64,000 bases of DNA from Pseudocolwellia sp048296855 (GTDB taxonomy: Bacteria; Pseudomonadota; Gammaproteobacteria; Enterobacterales; Alteromonadaceae): assembly GCA_048296855.1 (NCBI GenBank), contig CP182631.1. One strand, written 5' to 3'. The translations under genes and the position numbers were made by a program. This document shows, piece by piece, positions 55,006-62,551 of this stretch (its first letter is position 1; every line of letters begins with the position of its first letter). Below the pieces are notes generated by a model. It did no database searches, had not been told where the DNA came from, and saw only the letters and a list, made by a program, of their open reading frames with translations.

Positions 55006-55779
55006 ATGACAAATAAACAAGACATTGCCGCCCTATCGTTATCGTTAATCGACCTAACCAGTTTAACGAACACTGAAACCGATAACGACATTATTACGTT
55101 ATGCCAACAGGCTAAATCGTCTGTAGGTGAAACAGCAGCTATTTGTATTTATCCTAAATATATCCCTGTAGCTAAAGCACAATTAGCCAAACAAAATACA
55201 CCAAATATCAAAATAGCCACAGTTACTAACTTTCCTCATGGCAATGATGATGTTAATTTAGCCGTTAGCGAAACTCTTGAAGCCGTTAAACTAGGTGCTG
55301 ACGAAGTGGATGTGGTATTTCCTTACCAAGCGTTAATTGCAGGTAATCCAGATGTAGGCTTTGAGCTTGTTAAAGCGTGTAAAATAGCGTGTGGCTCTCA
55401 TGTTTTACTTAAAGTAATAATTGAATCTGGCGAACTTGCAACGCCAGAGCTGATCAAACAAGCGAGTGAAATATCGATTAACGCCGGAGCTGATTTTATT
55501 AAAACCTCTACAGGTAAAGTGGCTATTAATGCTACACCTGAAGCAGCTAAAATCATGTTAAATGTAATAAACGACTTGAATCCTAATGTAGGCTTTAAAG
55601 CTGCAGGTGGCGTTAAAAATGTGGATGATGCAGAGATTTACTTAAATTTAGTATTTGATATTTTAGGCGCATCTTGGCTGAACAAAACACATTTTCGATT
55701 TGGTGCAAGTAGCCTACTAGGTAATCTTTTAATTACCTTAAACCAAGACGTAGATAAGCCAAGCACTTCAGCATATTAA
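55006..55779 (+). CDS. deoC: Deoxyribose-phosphate aldolase
   Basis: A 257-residue class I aldolase that splits deoxyribose 5-phosphate to acetaldehyde and glyceraldehyde 3-phosphate. The Schiff-base lysine is in LLKVIIESGEL (about 155-165), the second essential lysine in FIKTSTGK (about 186), and EVDVVFPY near 103 is conserved. Length is near E. coli DeoC (259). Third gene of the udk operon, 55 bases after nupC. Confidence 0.96.
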   Translation: MTNKQDIAALSLSLIDLTSLTNTETDNDIITLCQQAKSSVGETAAICIYPKYIPVAKAQLAKQNTPNIKIATVTNFPHGNDDVNLAVSETLEAVKLGADEVDVVFPYQALIAGNPDVGFELVKACKIACGSHVLLKVIIESGELATPELIKQASEISINAGADFIKTSTGKVAINATPEAAKIMLNVINDLNPNVGFKAAGGVKNVDDAEIYLNLVFDILGASWLNKTHFRFGASSLLGNLLITLNQDVDKPSTSAY

Positions 55780-55809
55780 TTTTGAAATGACCTTAGGTAC
55801 ATAAGTCTC

Positions 55810-56394
55810 ATGGCTCAGCTTTATTTTTATTATTCAACAATGAATGCAGGTAAATCTACTCACCTGCTTCAATCTGCTTACAATTACTCTGAACGTAACC
55901 TAAGATCATTACTATATACCGCAAAACTAGACGACCGATTCGAGCAAGGAAAAATAGCCTCTCGAATTGGGTTGCATGCAGACGCATCCTTGTTCGATGA
56001 AAACACCCAGTTATTTGATGAAATAAAACGTGAAAACAACACGAATAAAATAGATTGTGTACTGATAGACGAAGCGCAGTTTTTATCAAAAGCTCAAGTG
56101 AAACAACTTACAGATATTGTAGACGGTTTAGATATCCCTGTACTTGCCTACGGTATAAGAACAGACTTTTTAGGCGAAACCTTTTCAGGTAGTGCCGCGT
56201 TACTTGCATGGGCTGATAAATTAGTAGAACTTAAAACTATATGTCACTGTGGTCGTAAAGCTAACTTTGTTATACGACGTGATGAAAACGGCAACCCTGT
56301 TAAAAACGGTGAACAAGTCGAAGTTGGCGGTAATGAACGATACGAACCTTTATGCCGAGCCCACTTTAAAACGTTGGTTTGGACCTTACCTTAA
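55810..56394 (+). CDS. tdk: Thymidine kinase
   Basis: A 194-residue type II thymidine kinase. P-loop MNAGKSTHL at about 11-19, Walker B-like VLIDEAQFL near 82, and the zinc-binding residues in ICHCGRKA (about 144) and CRAHF (about 184). Phosphorylates thymidine and deoxyuridine. Fourth gene of the operon, 30 bases after deoC. Confidence 0.95.
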   Translation: MAQLYFYYSTMNAGKSTHLLQSAYNYSERNLRSLLYTAKLDDRFEQGKIASRIGLHADASLFDENTQLFDEIKRENNTNKIDCVLIDEAQFLSKAQVKQLTDIVDGLDIPVLAYGIRTDFLGETFSGSAALLAWADKLVELKTICHCGRKANFVIRRDENGNPVKNGEQVEVGGNERYEPLCRAHFKTLVWTLP

Positions 56395-56417
56395 TTTATC
56401 AAGGATAAAAGATACTT

Positions 56418-57044
56418 ATGGCTATTTTCGAAAGCAAACACCCGCTTGTAAAACATAAAATCAGTTTACTCAGAAAAGATGCTATTTCAGTCAAGTCTTT
56501 TCGCGAGCTAACCAGAGAATTAGCCACCATGCTGACCATGGAAGCGACCACTGAACTTGCACTGGCTAATCAAAATATTGCATGTTGGTCTGGCGATATT
56601 TCTACCCCCCTGTTAGCCGATAAACAACCAACATTAATTCCTATATTAAGAGCAGGATTAGGTATGTTAGATGGCGCACTTACCATACTCCCTTGTGCAA
56701 AAATTAGTGTTGTAGGCTTACAAAGAAATGAACTAACACTGCAACCAGAAAGCTATTACGAAAATGTAGTTGCTGATGTCAATGTGCGTACAGCTATTAT
56801 TATTGATCCTATGTTAGCCACAGGTGGAACTGCCTTAGCAACTATAGAACTATTAAAAAAATCAGGCTGTAAAAACATTAAAGCTATATTTTTAGTGGCT
56901 GCGCCTGAAGGTATTGAGCTACTTCAACAAAATCATGCTGATGTGGATTTATTTCTTGGTGCCATAGACGACAAGCTTAATGAAAATGGTTATATTTTAC
57001 CGGGGTTAGGTGATGCTGGTGATAAAATTTTCGGTACGCTGTAA
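56418..57044 (+). CDS. upp: Uracil phosphoribosyltransferase
   Basis: A 208-residue enzyme converting uracil and PRPP to UMP. The PRPP-binding motif is IIDPMLATGGTALATIE (about 127-143) and the uracil-binding loop GYILPGLGDAGDK near the C-terminus. Length identical to E. coli Upp. Fifth and last gene of the operon, 23 bases after tdk. The usual partner uraA is not here. Confidence 0.96.
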   Translation: MAIFESKHPLVKHKISLLRKDAISVKSFRELTRELATMLTMEATTELALANQNIACWSGDISTPLLADKQPTLIPILRAGLGMLDGALTILPCAKISVVGLQRNELTLQPESYYENVVADVNVRTAIIIDPMLATGGTALATIELLKKSGCKNIKAIFLVAAPEGIELLQQNHADVDLFLGAIDDKLNENGYILPGLGDAGDKIFGTL

Positions 57045-57117
57045 TCCATAGTACTTCGGCTATATTTATGGTTTCGAGCGGAAGTTAATAAAGAGGGATG
57101 CTTACGGAAATAAATAT

Positions 57118-57154
57118 TTAGGTTTCACTTCTCACTTAAAAAGTGAAACCTTTA
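57118..57154. terminator. Bidirectional terminator between upp and the DUF5060 gene
   Basis: Stem AGGTTTCACTT / AAGTGAAACCT with a ten-base loop, followed by TTTATTT; it serves two convergent genes. Confidence 0.82.
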
Positions 57155-57176
57155 TTTCAAATGACTATTTGTAAAG

Positions 57177-59036
57177 CTACTGAATGCGTTTAACTAATAC
57201 AACCCAATCTTTACCTTTATCTGATGGAGGAAAACCTAGCTTTTGCTTCTCTGCTTTCCAATACCTATTCATGATTTTTTCTATACTAATAGTAGTTTGC
57301 GAGCCTTTTTGTAATTTACCACCATTGCGAGGATCAAACCACTGAACTGAATAGTCTGCAATTTCAGGTATAAACCCAAGACTCACTTCTTTAGATGTGT
57401 CTTTCACATAAACAATATAGAACTGCCCTAGTTCAGCTAATACCCAAGCATCGTTTGCTAAGTTATCGTGATTCTCTGCTTTATGATATTCAACACCACT
57501 CATTTTGAAAAAATCTAAAGCATGCTTAGCTTGATCCCAAAATAAATCACGGGTTCTCCAATCTTGTGCTGTTAGGTCTGAATGCGGATGAGCATAACCA
57601 AAATACCATTCGGTTCCCCAAGCTCCTGCAGTTAAAGCTCCCCATAAACCATTCATACGCGCTAGATTATGTTCAGGGTCTTTATCATCAGGTACTAAAC
57701 TATGTTGAGCATCTCCAGGCTCATCTACTGATACAGCCATTGGTCTGCCATTCACAACGGGCCATTTTCTAAGACGTAAAACCGATCCATGCACAGCACC
57801 AAAATCAGCTTTATGCGTTTGCACTGAAGCTCCTGTATAAAAGCTATCAGCCCCCGTAATATCAATATAGTCGTTACCGTTATGAATAACCGTATGATGA
57901 CGGTATGGGTCATTATTATAAAAGTATTTCGCCATAGCTAATCGCTGAATGGTACTTTGAGGCATGGTAGTATGATTAGGGACCCACTCACCATTCTCCT
58001 CGCCCATATTCCAATTTAATGCTAAGTGATGACCAAAGCGTGCAATCAACTCTCTATAATAAAGTTGACGTTGCAATCCTAACCCACCGTTATCAAGTAA
58101 GCCTTGGTTTTCAACTTCTTGAGTTTTAAAATGTAAAAACAAACCTTTTGATTGCGCATGTTTAAATACTATATTCCATTGAGCTAATTTAGAAACATCC
58201 ATACGTTCATAGTTATTATAATCAACGTAAGGAAAAACATTTTGATCATCACCCATGATATTAAGAGTCAGAAAAGAAATTGAATTCATTCCTTTATCCG
58301 ATAAGTAATTTAACGCTCCAATTAATGCTTTACCTTTACCTGATTTCCATGTGGGATCTCCCTTTTTCCAATCTTTTTTATGGGCTTCCCACGTTTTAAC
58401 TAACTCATCTTTATGTCCATCGTTATGAAAAGTACCATCAAAATCAGCATACGATAAAAGGTTTTCAGGGGCGTCAGGACCGGCTTTAATAAAATATTCA
58501 CCTGTTTCCGCAAAGCGTAAATAAGGTTTATTAATATATTCTAATCGACCTCTTTCGCGAAAATCAGGATACTTTTTATTACTCGATTTTATTTTTAACT
58601 GCCCTGTTTGACCGTCCATAAAACCTGCAGTTACACCGCTAATGGTTTTAGTAGAAACAGCAACAAATGAGCCTTTACGAAACGATGTACGCCAAGTCCA
58701 CTCTCCTATTTCATCAGGGGTAAAGTAAACTCTCCATTTATTTCCTGAGGTCGCTCCAGAATTTTCAGCATTACCATCTGCAGCGAAAAATCCGGGAACA
58801 ATATAGCTTTTTCCTGTTTTTTTATGGGTAAATTCAATATTAAGACGGTAATTAAGAAATGGATTATATGCATCTGTTTCAGAAGTACTTGGTCCATCAA
58901 ATGTCATTGATATACTATGCCATTTACGTAACTCTCCAGACACCTCAAGCTTAGTATTAGCACTTGATGATGTAGAAAAAAACAACATACTAGCCATAAG
59001 GGCAGTCATTATTACGCACATTTTTATTTTATACAT
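57177..59036 (-). CDS. DUF5060-domain putative secreted glycoside hydrolase
   Basis: A 619-residue secreted protein. Signal peptide to about residue 26 (MTALMASMLFFSTSSSANT). Residues 30-130 form the DUF5060 beta domain (EVSGELRKWHSISMTFDGP, GEWTWRTSF), followed by a TIM-barrel-like region resembling DUF4038/apiosidase-type enzymes: GMNSISFLTLNIMGDD, then LALNWNMGEENGEW, where the Glu pair may be catalytic, and DITGADSFY. A C-terminal collagen-binding-type beta domain (about 530-619) ends in WVVLVKR. Likely acts on an algal or other polysaccharide; the substrate is unknown. It lies 89 bases after the ThuA gene on the same strand, so one operon is likely. Confidence 0.78.
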   Translation of the reverse strand: MYKIKMCVIMTALMASMLFFSTSSSANTKLEVSGELRKWHSISMTFDGPSTSETDAYNPFLNYRLNIEFTHKKTGKSYIVPGFFAADGNAENSGATSGNKWRVYFTPDEIGEWTWRTSFRKGSFVAVSTKTISGVTAGFMDGQTGQLKIKSSNKKYPDFRERGRLEYINKPYLRFAETGEYFIKAGPDAPENLLSYADFDGTFHNDGHKDELVKTWEAHKKDWKKGDPTWKSGKGKALIGALNYLSDKGMNSISFLTLNIMGDDQNVFPYVDYNNYERMDVSKLAQWNIVFKHAQSKGLFLHFKTQEVENQGLLDNGGLGLQRQLYYRELIARFGHHLALNWNMGEENGEWVPNHTTMPQSTIQRLAMAKYFYNNDPYRHHTVIHNGNDYIDITGADSFYTGASVQTHKADFGAVHGSVLRLRKWPVVNGRPMAVSVDEPGDAQHSLVPDDKDPEHNLARMNGLWGALTAGAWGTEWYFGYAHPHSDLTAQDWRTRDLFWDQAKHALDFFKMSGVEYHKAENHDNLANDAWVLAELGQFYIVYVKDTSKEVSLGFIPEIADYSVQWFDPRNGGKLQKGSQTTISIEKIMNRYWKAEKQKLGFPPSDKGKDWVVLVKRIQ

Positions 59037-59125
59037 TACATTTATCCTTCATTGAACCGTCTTAATTTTTATCCGCTATCAATCAATAAGCTATTTCAGA
59101 GCACATTGAGTAAAACGTGGTGTAA

Positions 59126-60124
59126 CTATTTAGGTAAATTAAACTTTCTTATGTTTGCATTACTTTCAGTGGGGAAGTCAGTGGGTACAGGAAGACTAAC
59201 TTTCCCAGTTGCGACCCACTCAGCTCCCCGTAAAAAAGTCGTAATAAATCCAACACCTTCAAAGGCTCTTTGATCATGCCCTAACGTTGTATGGAAAATA
59301 CGACCTTTATGATAATTGAGTGTCATTAATACAGGTTCGTTACGTGCATCACCTTTTTTACGATAATGCGGATAAGCCGTAGCAAGAATAGTCATGTTTT
59401 GAGCGGGGCCACGCAAGTGCTCATACATTTCATCTGGAGCATGTAACCAACGTTCAGGTAAACCTTGTGTAATGGGATGAGAAGAATCTCGAATATCGAT
59501 GTGAAATTTTTGTACTTTACCATGACGGCCCGCACTTCCAGCCTGAAAATCACGCGTTAATTTACCAGCTTGGTTATAATAAACATAAGGCCCATGTTGC
59601 TTATTTCGGTTTCCCCATCCGCCTAATCCAATCATTTCATTGTAAGCTTTCCATTCAGGAAAAGCGTTATCAGCGGCATGTACTACAACAAGTCCACCGC
59701 CACGCTTCATGTATGCTTCAAAAGCGGCTTTAGTTTCAGCTGGCCAAGGTGCTGTTTTCCAACCTAAGTTTGAAACAACCACATCATAAGCTTCAAAATT
59801 TGGGGTAAAGTTAACATCAGCTTTAGGTTCTTTATATTCTTGATAGATTTTTCCGTCGTTTAACGGATATTGCTCAATAATATTGTTATGTCCTGTTGAG
59901 CGCCATAAGTTTGAAGTACGATATATATCCACTTCAAACAAGCCCGATTGCTCTAAGTATTGTTTCATCATTAACGTAGATTTTGGCCAAACTGCGTGAT
60001 TATTTTGACCATCAAGAATAACAACCTTCAGCTTTTCTGCAGCTGTATCTTGATTTTTTATAACACCACAACCTGTAAAACTAAGAGAAGCAATAACGCC
60101 TAGCAGAAGTATTTTTTTTAACAT
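59126..60124 (-). CDS. ThuA-domain lipoprotein
   Basis: A 332-residue protein with a lipoprotein signal MLKKILLLGVIASLSFTGCG (lipobox SFTGC, Cys19). The ThuA-like fold follows: LKVVILDGQNNHAVWPKS, YDVVVSNLGW, GGGLVVVHAADNAF, HPITQGLPERWLHAPDEMY, and KGRIFHTTLGHDQRAF near the end. ThuA-like proteins are class I glutamine-amidotransferase-like folds tied to sugar metabolism (3-keto sugars in some cases), with catalysis unproved for most. It is the first gene of a pair with the DUF5060 gene. Confidence 0.83.
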   Translation of the reverse strand: MLKKILLLGVIASLSFTGCGVIKNQDTAAEKLKVVILDGQNNHAVWPKSTLMMKQYLEQSGLFEVDIYRTSNLWRSTGHNNIIEQYPLNDGKIYQEYKEPKADVNFTPNFEAYDVVVSNLGWKTAPWPAETKAAFEAYMKRGGGLVVVHAADNAFPEWKAYNEMIGLGGWGNRNKQHGPYVYYNQAGKLTRDFQAGSAGRHGKVQKFHIDIRDSSHPITQGLPERWLHAPDEMYEHLRGPAQNMTILATAYPHYRKKGDARNEPVLMTLNYHKGRIFHTTLGHDQRAFEGVGFITTFLRGAEWVATGKVSLPVPTDFPTESNANIRKFNLPK

Positions 60125-60285
60125 TTATGTTCACCGTTTTAGTTTATAAGCACATACCACCTTAAGAGATGGAATTAGCTATTTTTTACCAATAAATTTG
60201 TATTTTTACTGAATAAAACCAATTGTAAACAAATAAAATGTAAATACAATGACTTAAACTTGAAAGAACTATAAAGAAGTTTATT

Positions 60286-60516
60286 TAACCTCAACTCGGG
60301 TTAATGAATGTTAGGTAATGAATTAAAATCCTTATTTATCAAAATCTTAATCTGTATCGTTGTTTTCCTAAGTTATATTAGTCTCTCAACATTGATATTT
60401 TTGTGTATAACAAGGCGAATTTTTCTATCTAATAGCTAGCTATTAGTAATAAATTCAACGAAGTTAGGCATAAAAATAGCTGCTAGAGAAGCATTTATTA
60501 ATCCGAATTAAGGTTA
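60286..60516. repeat. MITE-like element, second copy of the TAACC family
   Basis: A 231-base element with imperfect inverted ends TAACCTCAACTCGGGTTAA and (reverse complement of right end) TAACCTTAATTCGGATTAA. Its internal AGCTGCTAGAGAAGC is the reverse complement of GCTTCTCTAGCAGCT, which the copy at 22067-22263 carries nearly unchanged. Confidence 0.7.
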
Positions 60517-60559
60517 ATTAACCTTAATAATAAGGATTTGATAAAGCGGTATAGGAAAT

Positions 60560-60608
60560 AAAACAGAGTCGTCACACGTTATTCAAGAATACTAACGTGT
60601 GACGACTT
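60560..60608 (-). terminator. Terminator of the cdd-deoA operon
   Basis: A perfect 15-base stem AGTCGTCACACGTTA / TAACGTGTGACGACT with an 11-base loop, followed on the minus strand by CTGTTTTATTT. Confidence 0.88.
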
Positions 60609-60630
60609 AAGGGAATAAGTTTTTAAAAAA

Positions 60631-61944
60631 TCAATCTATAACTTTATAAATAACAGGAAGTTCTTCAGCTTTAGTTTCACTAATATTTAAAGCCGTTAAA
60701 TACTCTTGGCTAGCTTTCGTGGCCTGATCTTCATCTGCAGCATGAATTCGAGCAACGGCATCGCCTTTATTAACAACAGTACCTGCAGGTAAAATTCTAT
60801 CAAAGCCAACACTGTGATCAATCAACTGACCATTAGCTGTTCTTCCGCCTTTCATACCTACAATAGACAAACCTATATCGCGCGTTTGCATGCCTGAGAT
60901 ATAACCTGAACGCGTAGCAATCACGTCTTTAATTACGTTTGCTTTAGTCATAGACTCCCACGGAGCCTCTAAAAGGTTATTAGGTCCGCCTAAAGCTGCA
61001 ATCATTTTAGAAAATACTTCAGCCGCTTCACCATTAGCTAGCACAGCATTAATTTTAGTTTTAGCTTCCGCTTCTGTATTTGCAATTTTTGAACTGATTA
61101 GCATAGACGTTGCTAAAGCAACAACTACTGCGTGTAGTCTAGGTTCACGTTGCTTACCTGTTAAATATTTAACGGTTTCATACATTTCAACCGCATTACC
61201 TGCCGATGTACCTAATACCTGATTCATATCAGTAATAATGGCTTGAGTGGGCACACCGGCACCATTGGCAACACTTACAATACTTTGTGCAAGTTGAGTC
61301 GCTTGAGTCATATCCGACATCATGGCGCCATTACCCATTTTTACATCCATTACCAGTGTATCTAATCCCGCTGATAATTTTTTAGATAAAATAGAAGCCG
61401 TAATTAAAGGAATAGATTCAACAGTGCCGGTTACATCTCTAATACTATAAAGTCGTTTATCTGCCGGTGCTAAGTTGTCTGTTTGAGAAATAATAGCAAC
61501 ACCAATATCTTTAACAATACGTTTAAATTCAGAAATACTAGGTTGAACATTAAAACCAGCAATACTTTCTAACTTATCAGACGTTCCACCTGTGTGACCT
61601 AAACCACGGCCTGAAATCATTGGAACATAAGCGCCACATGCCGCAACAATTGCAGCAAGCATAAAGCTAACCTTGTCACCTACTCCACCAGTAGAATGCT
61701 TATCAACTACAGGTCCATCAAGTTCAGGCCACGATAATACATCGCCCGAGTTCATCATCGCTTTGGTAAAAGCAACAATTTCTTCAATTTCCATTCCTTG
61801 TTGGAATATTGCCATTGCCATTGAGCCTACTTGCGCATCATTAAAGCTTCCGTTGACTAAACCATCAACAAAACCTTGAATTTTATCAGCAGACAAAATT
61901 AATCCATCGCGTTTTGTTCTAATAATCTCTTGTGGTAACAACAT
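60631..61944 (-). CDS. deoA: Thymidine phosphorylase
   Basis: A 437-residue enzyme that splits thymidine and deoxyuridine with phosphate. Signature KHSTGGVGDKVSFMLA at about 82-97 (the glycine-rich phosphate loop) and SGRGLGHTGGTSDKLES near 112. Length equals E. coli DeoA (440). It follows cdd by 32 bases on the same strand. Product deoxyribose 1-phosphate feeds DeoB and DeoC, encoded 5-10 kb away. Confidence 0.96.
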   Translation of the reverse strand: MLLPQEIIRTKRDGLILSADKIQGFVDGLVNGSFNDAQVGSMAMAIFQQGMEIEEIVAFTKAMMNSGDVLSWPELDGPVVDKHSTGGVGDKVSFMLAAIVAACGAYVPMISGRGLGHTGGTSDKLESIAGFNVQPSISEFKRIVKDIGVAIISQTDNLAPADKRLYSIRDVTGTVESIPLITASILSKKLSAGLDTLVMDVKMGNGAMMSDMTQATQLAQSIVSVANGAGVPTQAIITDMNQVLGTSAGNAVEMYETVKYLTGKQREPRLHAVVVALATSMLISSKIANTEAEAKTKINAVLANGEAAEVFSKMIAALGGPNNLLEAPWESMTKANVIKDVIATRSGYISGMQTRDIGLSIVGMKGGRTANGQLIDHSVGFDRILPAGTVVNKGDAVARIHAADEDQATKASQEYLTALNISETKAEELPVIYKVID

Positions 61945-61976
61945 AGGTGTTCCTTAAATTTCTTATAATTATTGAA

Positions 61977-62390
61977 TTAAATGTCTAATAAACTTTTTGG
62001 TGTAAACGCATCTGGCAACAACTCAGATACGGTCCAAATTTTTGTGTGTCCTAAATGGTTAGCAGATATCACTTTGGCATCTTCCGCTAAAAACTCGGCT
62101 ATCACCTGCCTACATGCGCCGCAAGGTGGTGTGAGTTTTTCTTGTTCTGTGTATACAACAATTGACTGAATACGCGTTTCGCCATTTATAACCGCTTGTG
62201 CAATACAGTTACGCTCAGCACATACCGTTAAACCATAGGAAGCATTTTCAACATTACAACCGCTAACTATATGACCTAACTCAGTTAACGCTGCAGCACC
62301 TACCCTGAAGTTGCTATAAGGTGCATAAGCCTTTAAGTAAGCTTCTTTCGCTTTGGTAATTTGATCTTGATAGTTTGATTGAGTATTCAT
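61977..62390 (-). CDS. cdd: Cytidine deaminase
   Basis: About 137 residues from the ATG ending at 62390 (MNTQSNYQDQITKAKEAYLK), which has GGGAG six to eleven bases upstream. An earlier in-frame ATG at 62420 would lie inside the candidate operator and is rejected. Zinc-site motifs CAERNCIAQA (Cys and catalytic Glu) and PPCGACRQ (two Cys) are present. This is the small homotetrameric type, not the 294-residue E. coli type. First gene of the cdd-deoA operon. Confidence 0.95.
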   Translation of the reverse strand: MNTQSNYQDQITKAKEAYLKAYAPYSNFRVGAAALTELGHIVSGCNVENASYGLTVCAERNCIAQAVINGETRIQSIVVYTEQEKLTPPCGACRQVIAEFLAEDAKVISANHLGHTKIWTVSELLPDAFTPKSLLDI

Positions 62391-62413
62391 TTGTATCTCC
62401 CTACAATAAAAAC

Positions 62414-62427
62414 TGACCATATAGTCA
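62414..62427. promoter_or_regulatory. Candidate operator, copy 3, upstream of cdd
   Basis: TGACCATATAGTCA, 24 bases upstream of the chosen cdd start, same TGAC-N6-GTCA form as the two copies between deoB and udk. Confidence 0.55.
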
Positions 62428-62499
62428 AGTTAGTTAAATCTTAATCTAGCTAGATAGATATTACTAGTACTAAAGTTAATTTTAGGACGATTAATTTAT

Positions 62500-62530
62500 A
62501 AAAAAAAACCGCACGTAAAGTGCGGCTTTG
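62500..62530 (-). terminator. Terminator of the last TonB-dependent receptor gene
   Basis: Stem AACCGCAC / GTGCGG-TT (CCGCAC-GTAAA-GTGCGG core); a T run on the minus strand follows. Confidence 0.85.
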
Positions 62531-62551
62531 ATTAAATATCAAACATTTAAA

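Larger units (their letters stand above)
60125..60630. other. Intergenic region with MITE-like element and terminator
   Basis: 506 bases. It holds the second member of the TAACCT... repeat family (60286-60516) and the deoA terminator (60560-60607). Promoter of the ThuA gene should lie between 60125 and 60285. No frame of note. Confidence 0.6.
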
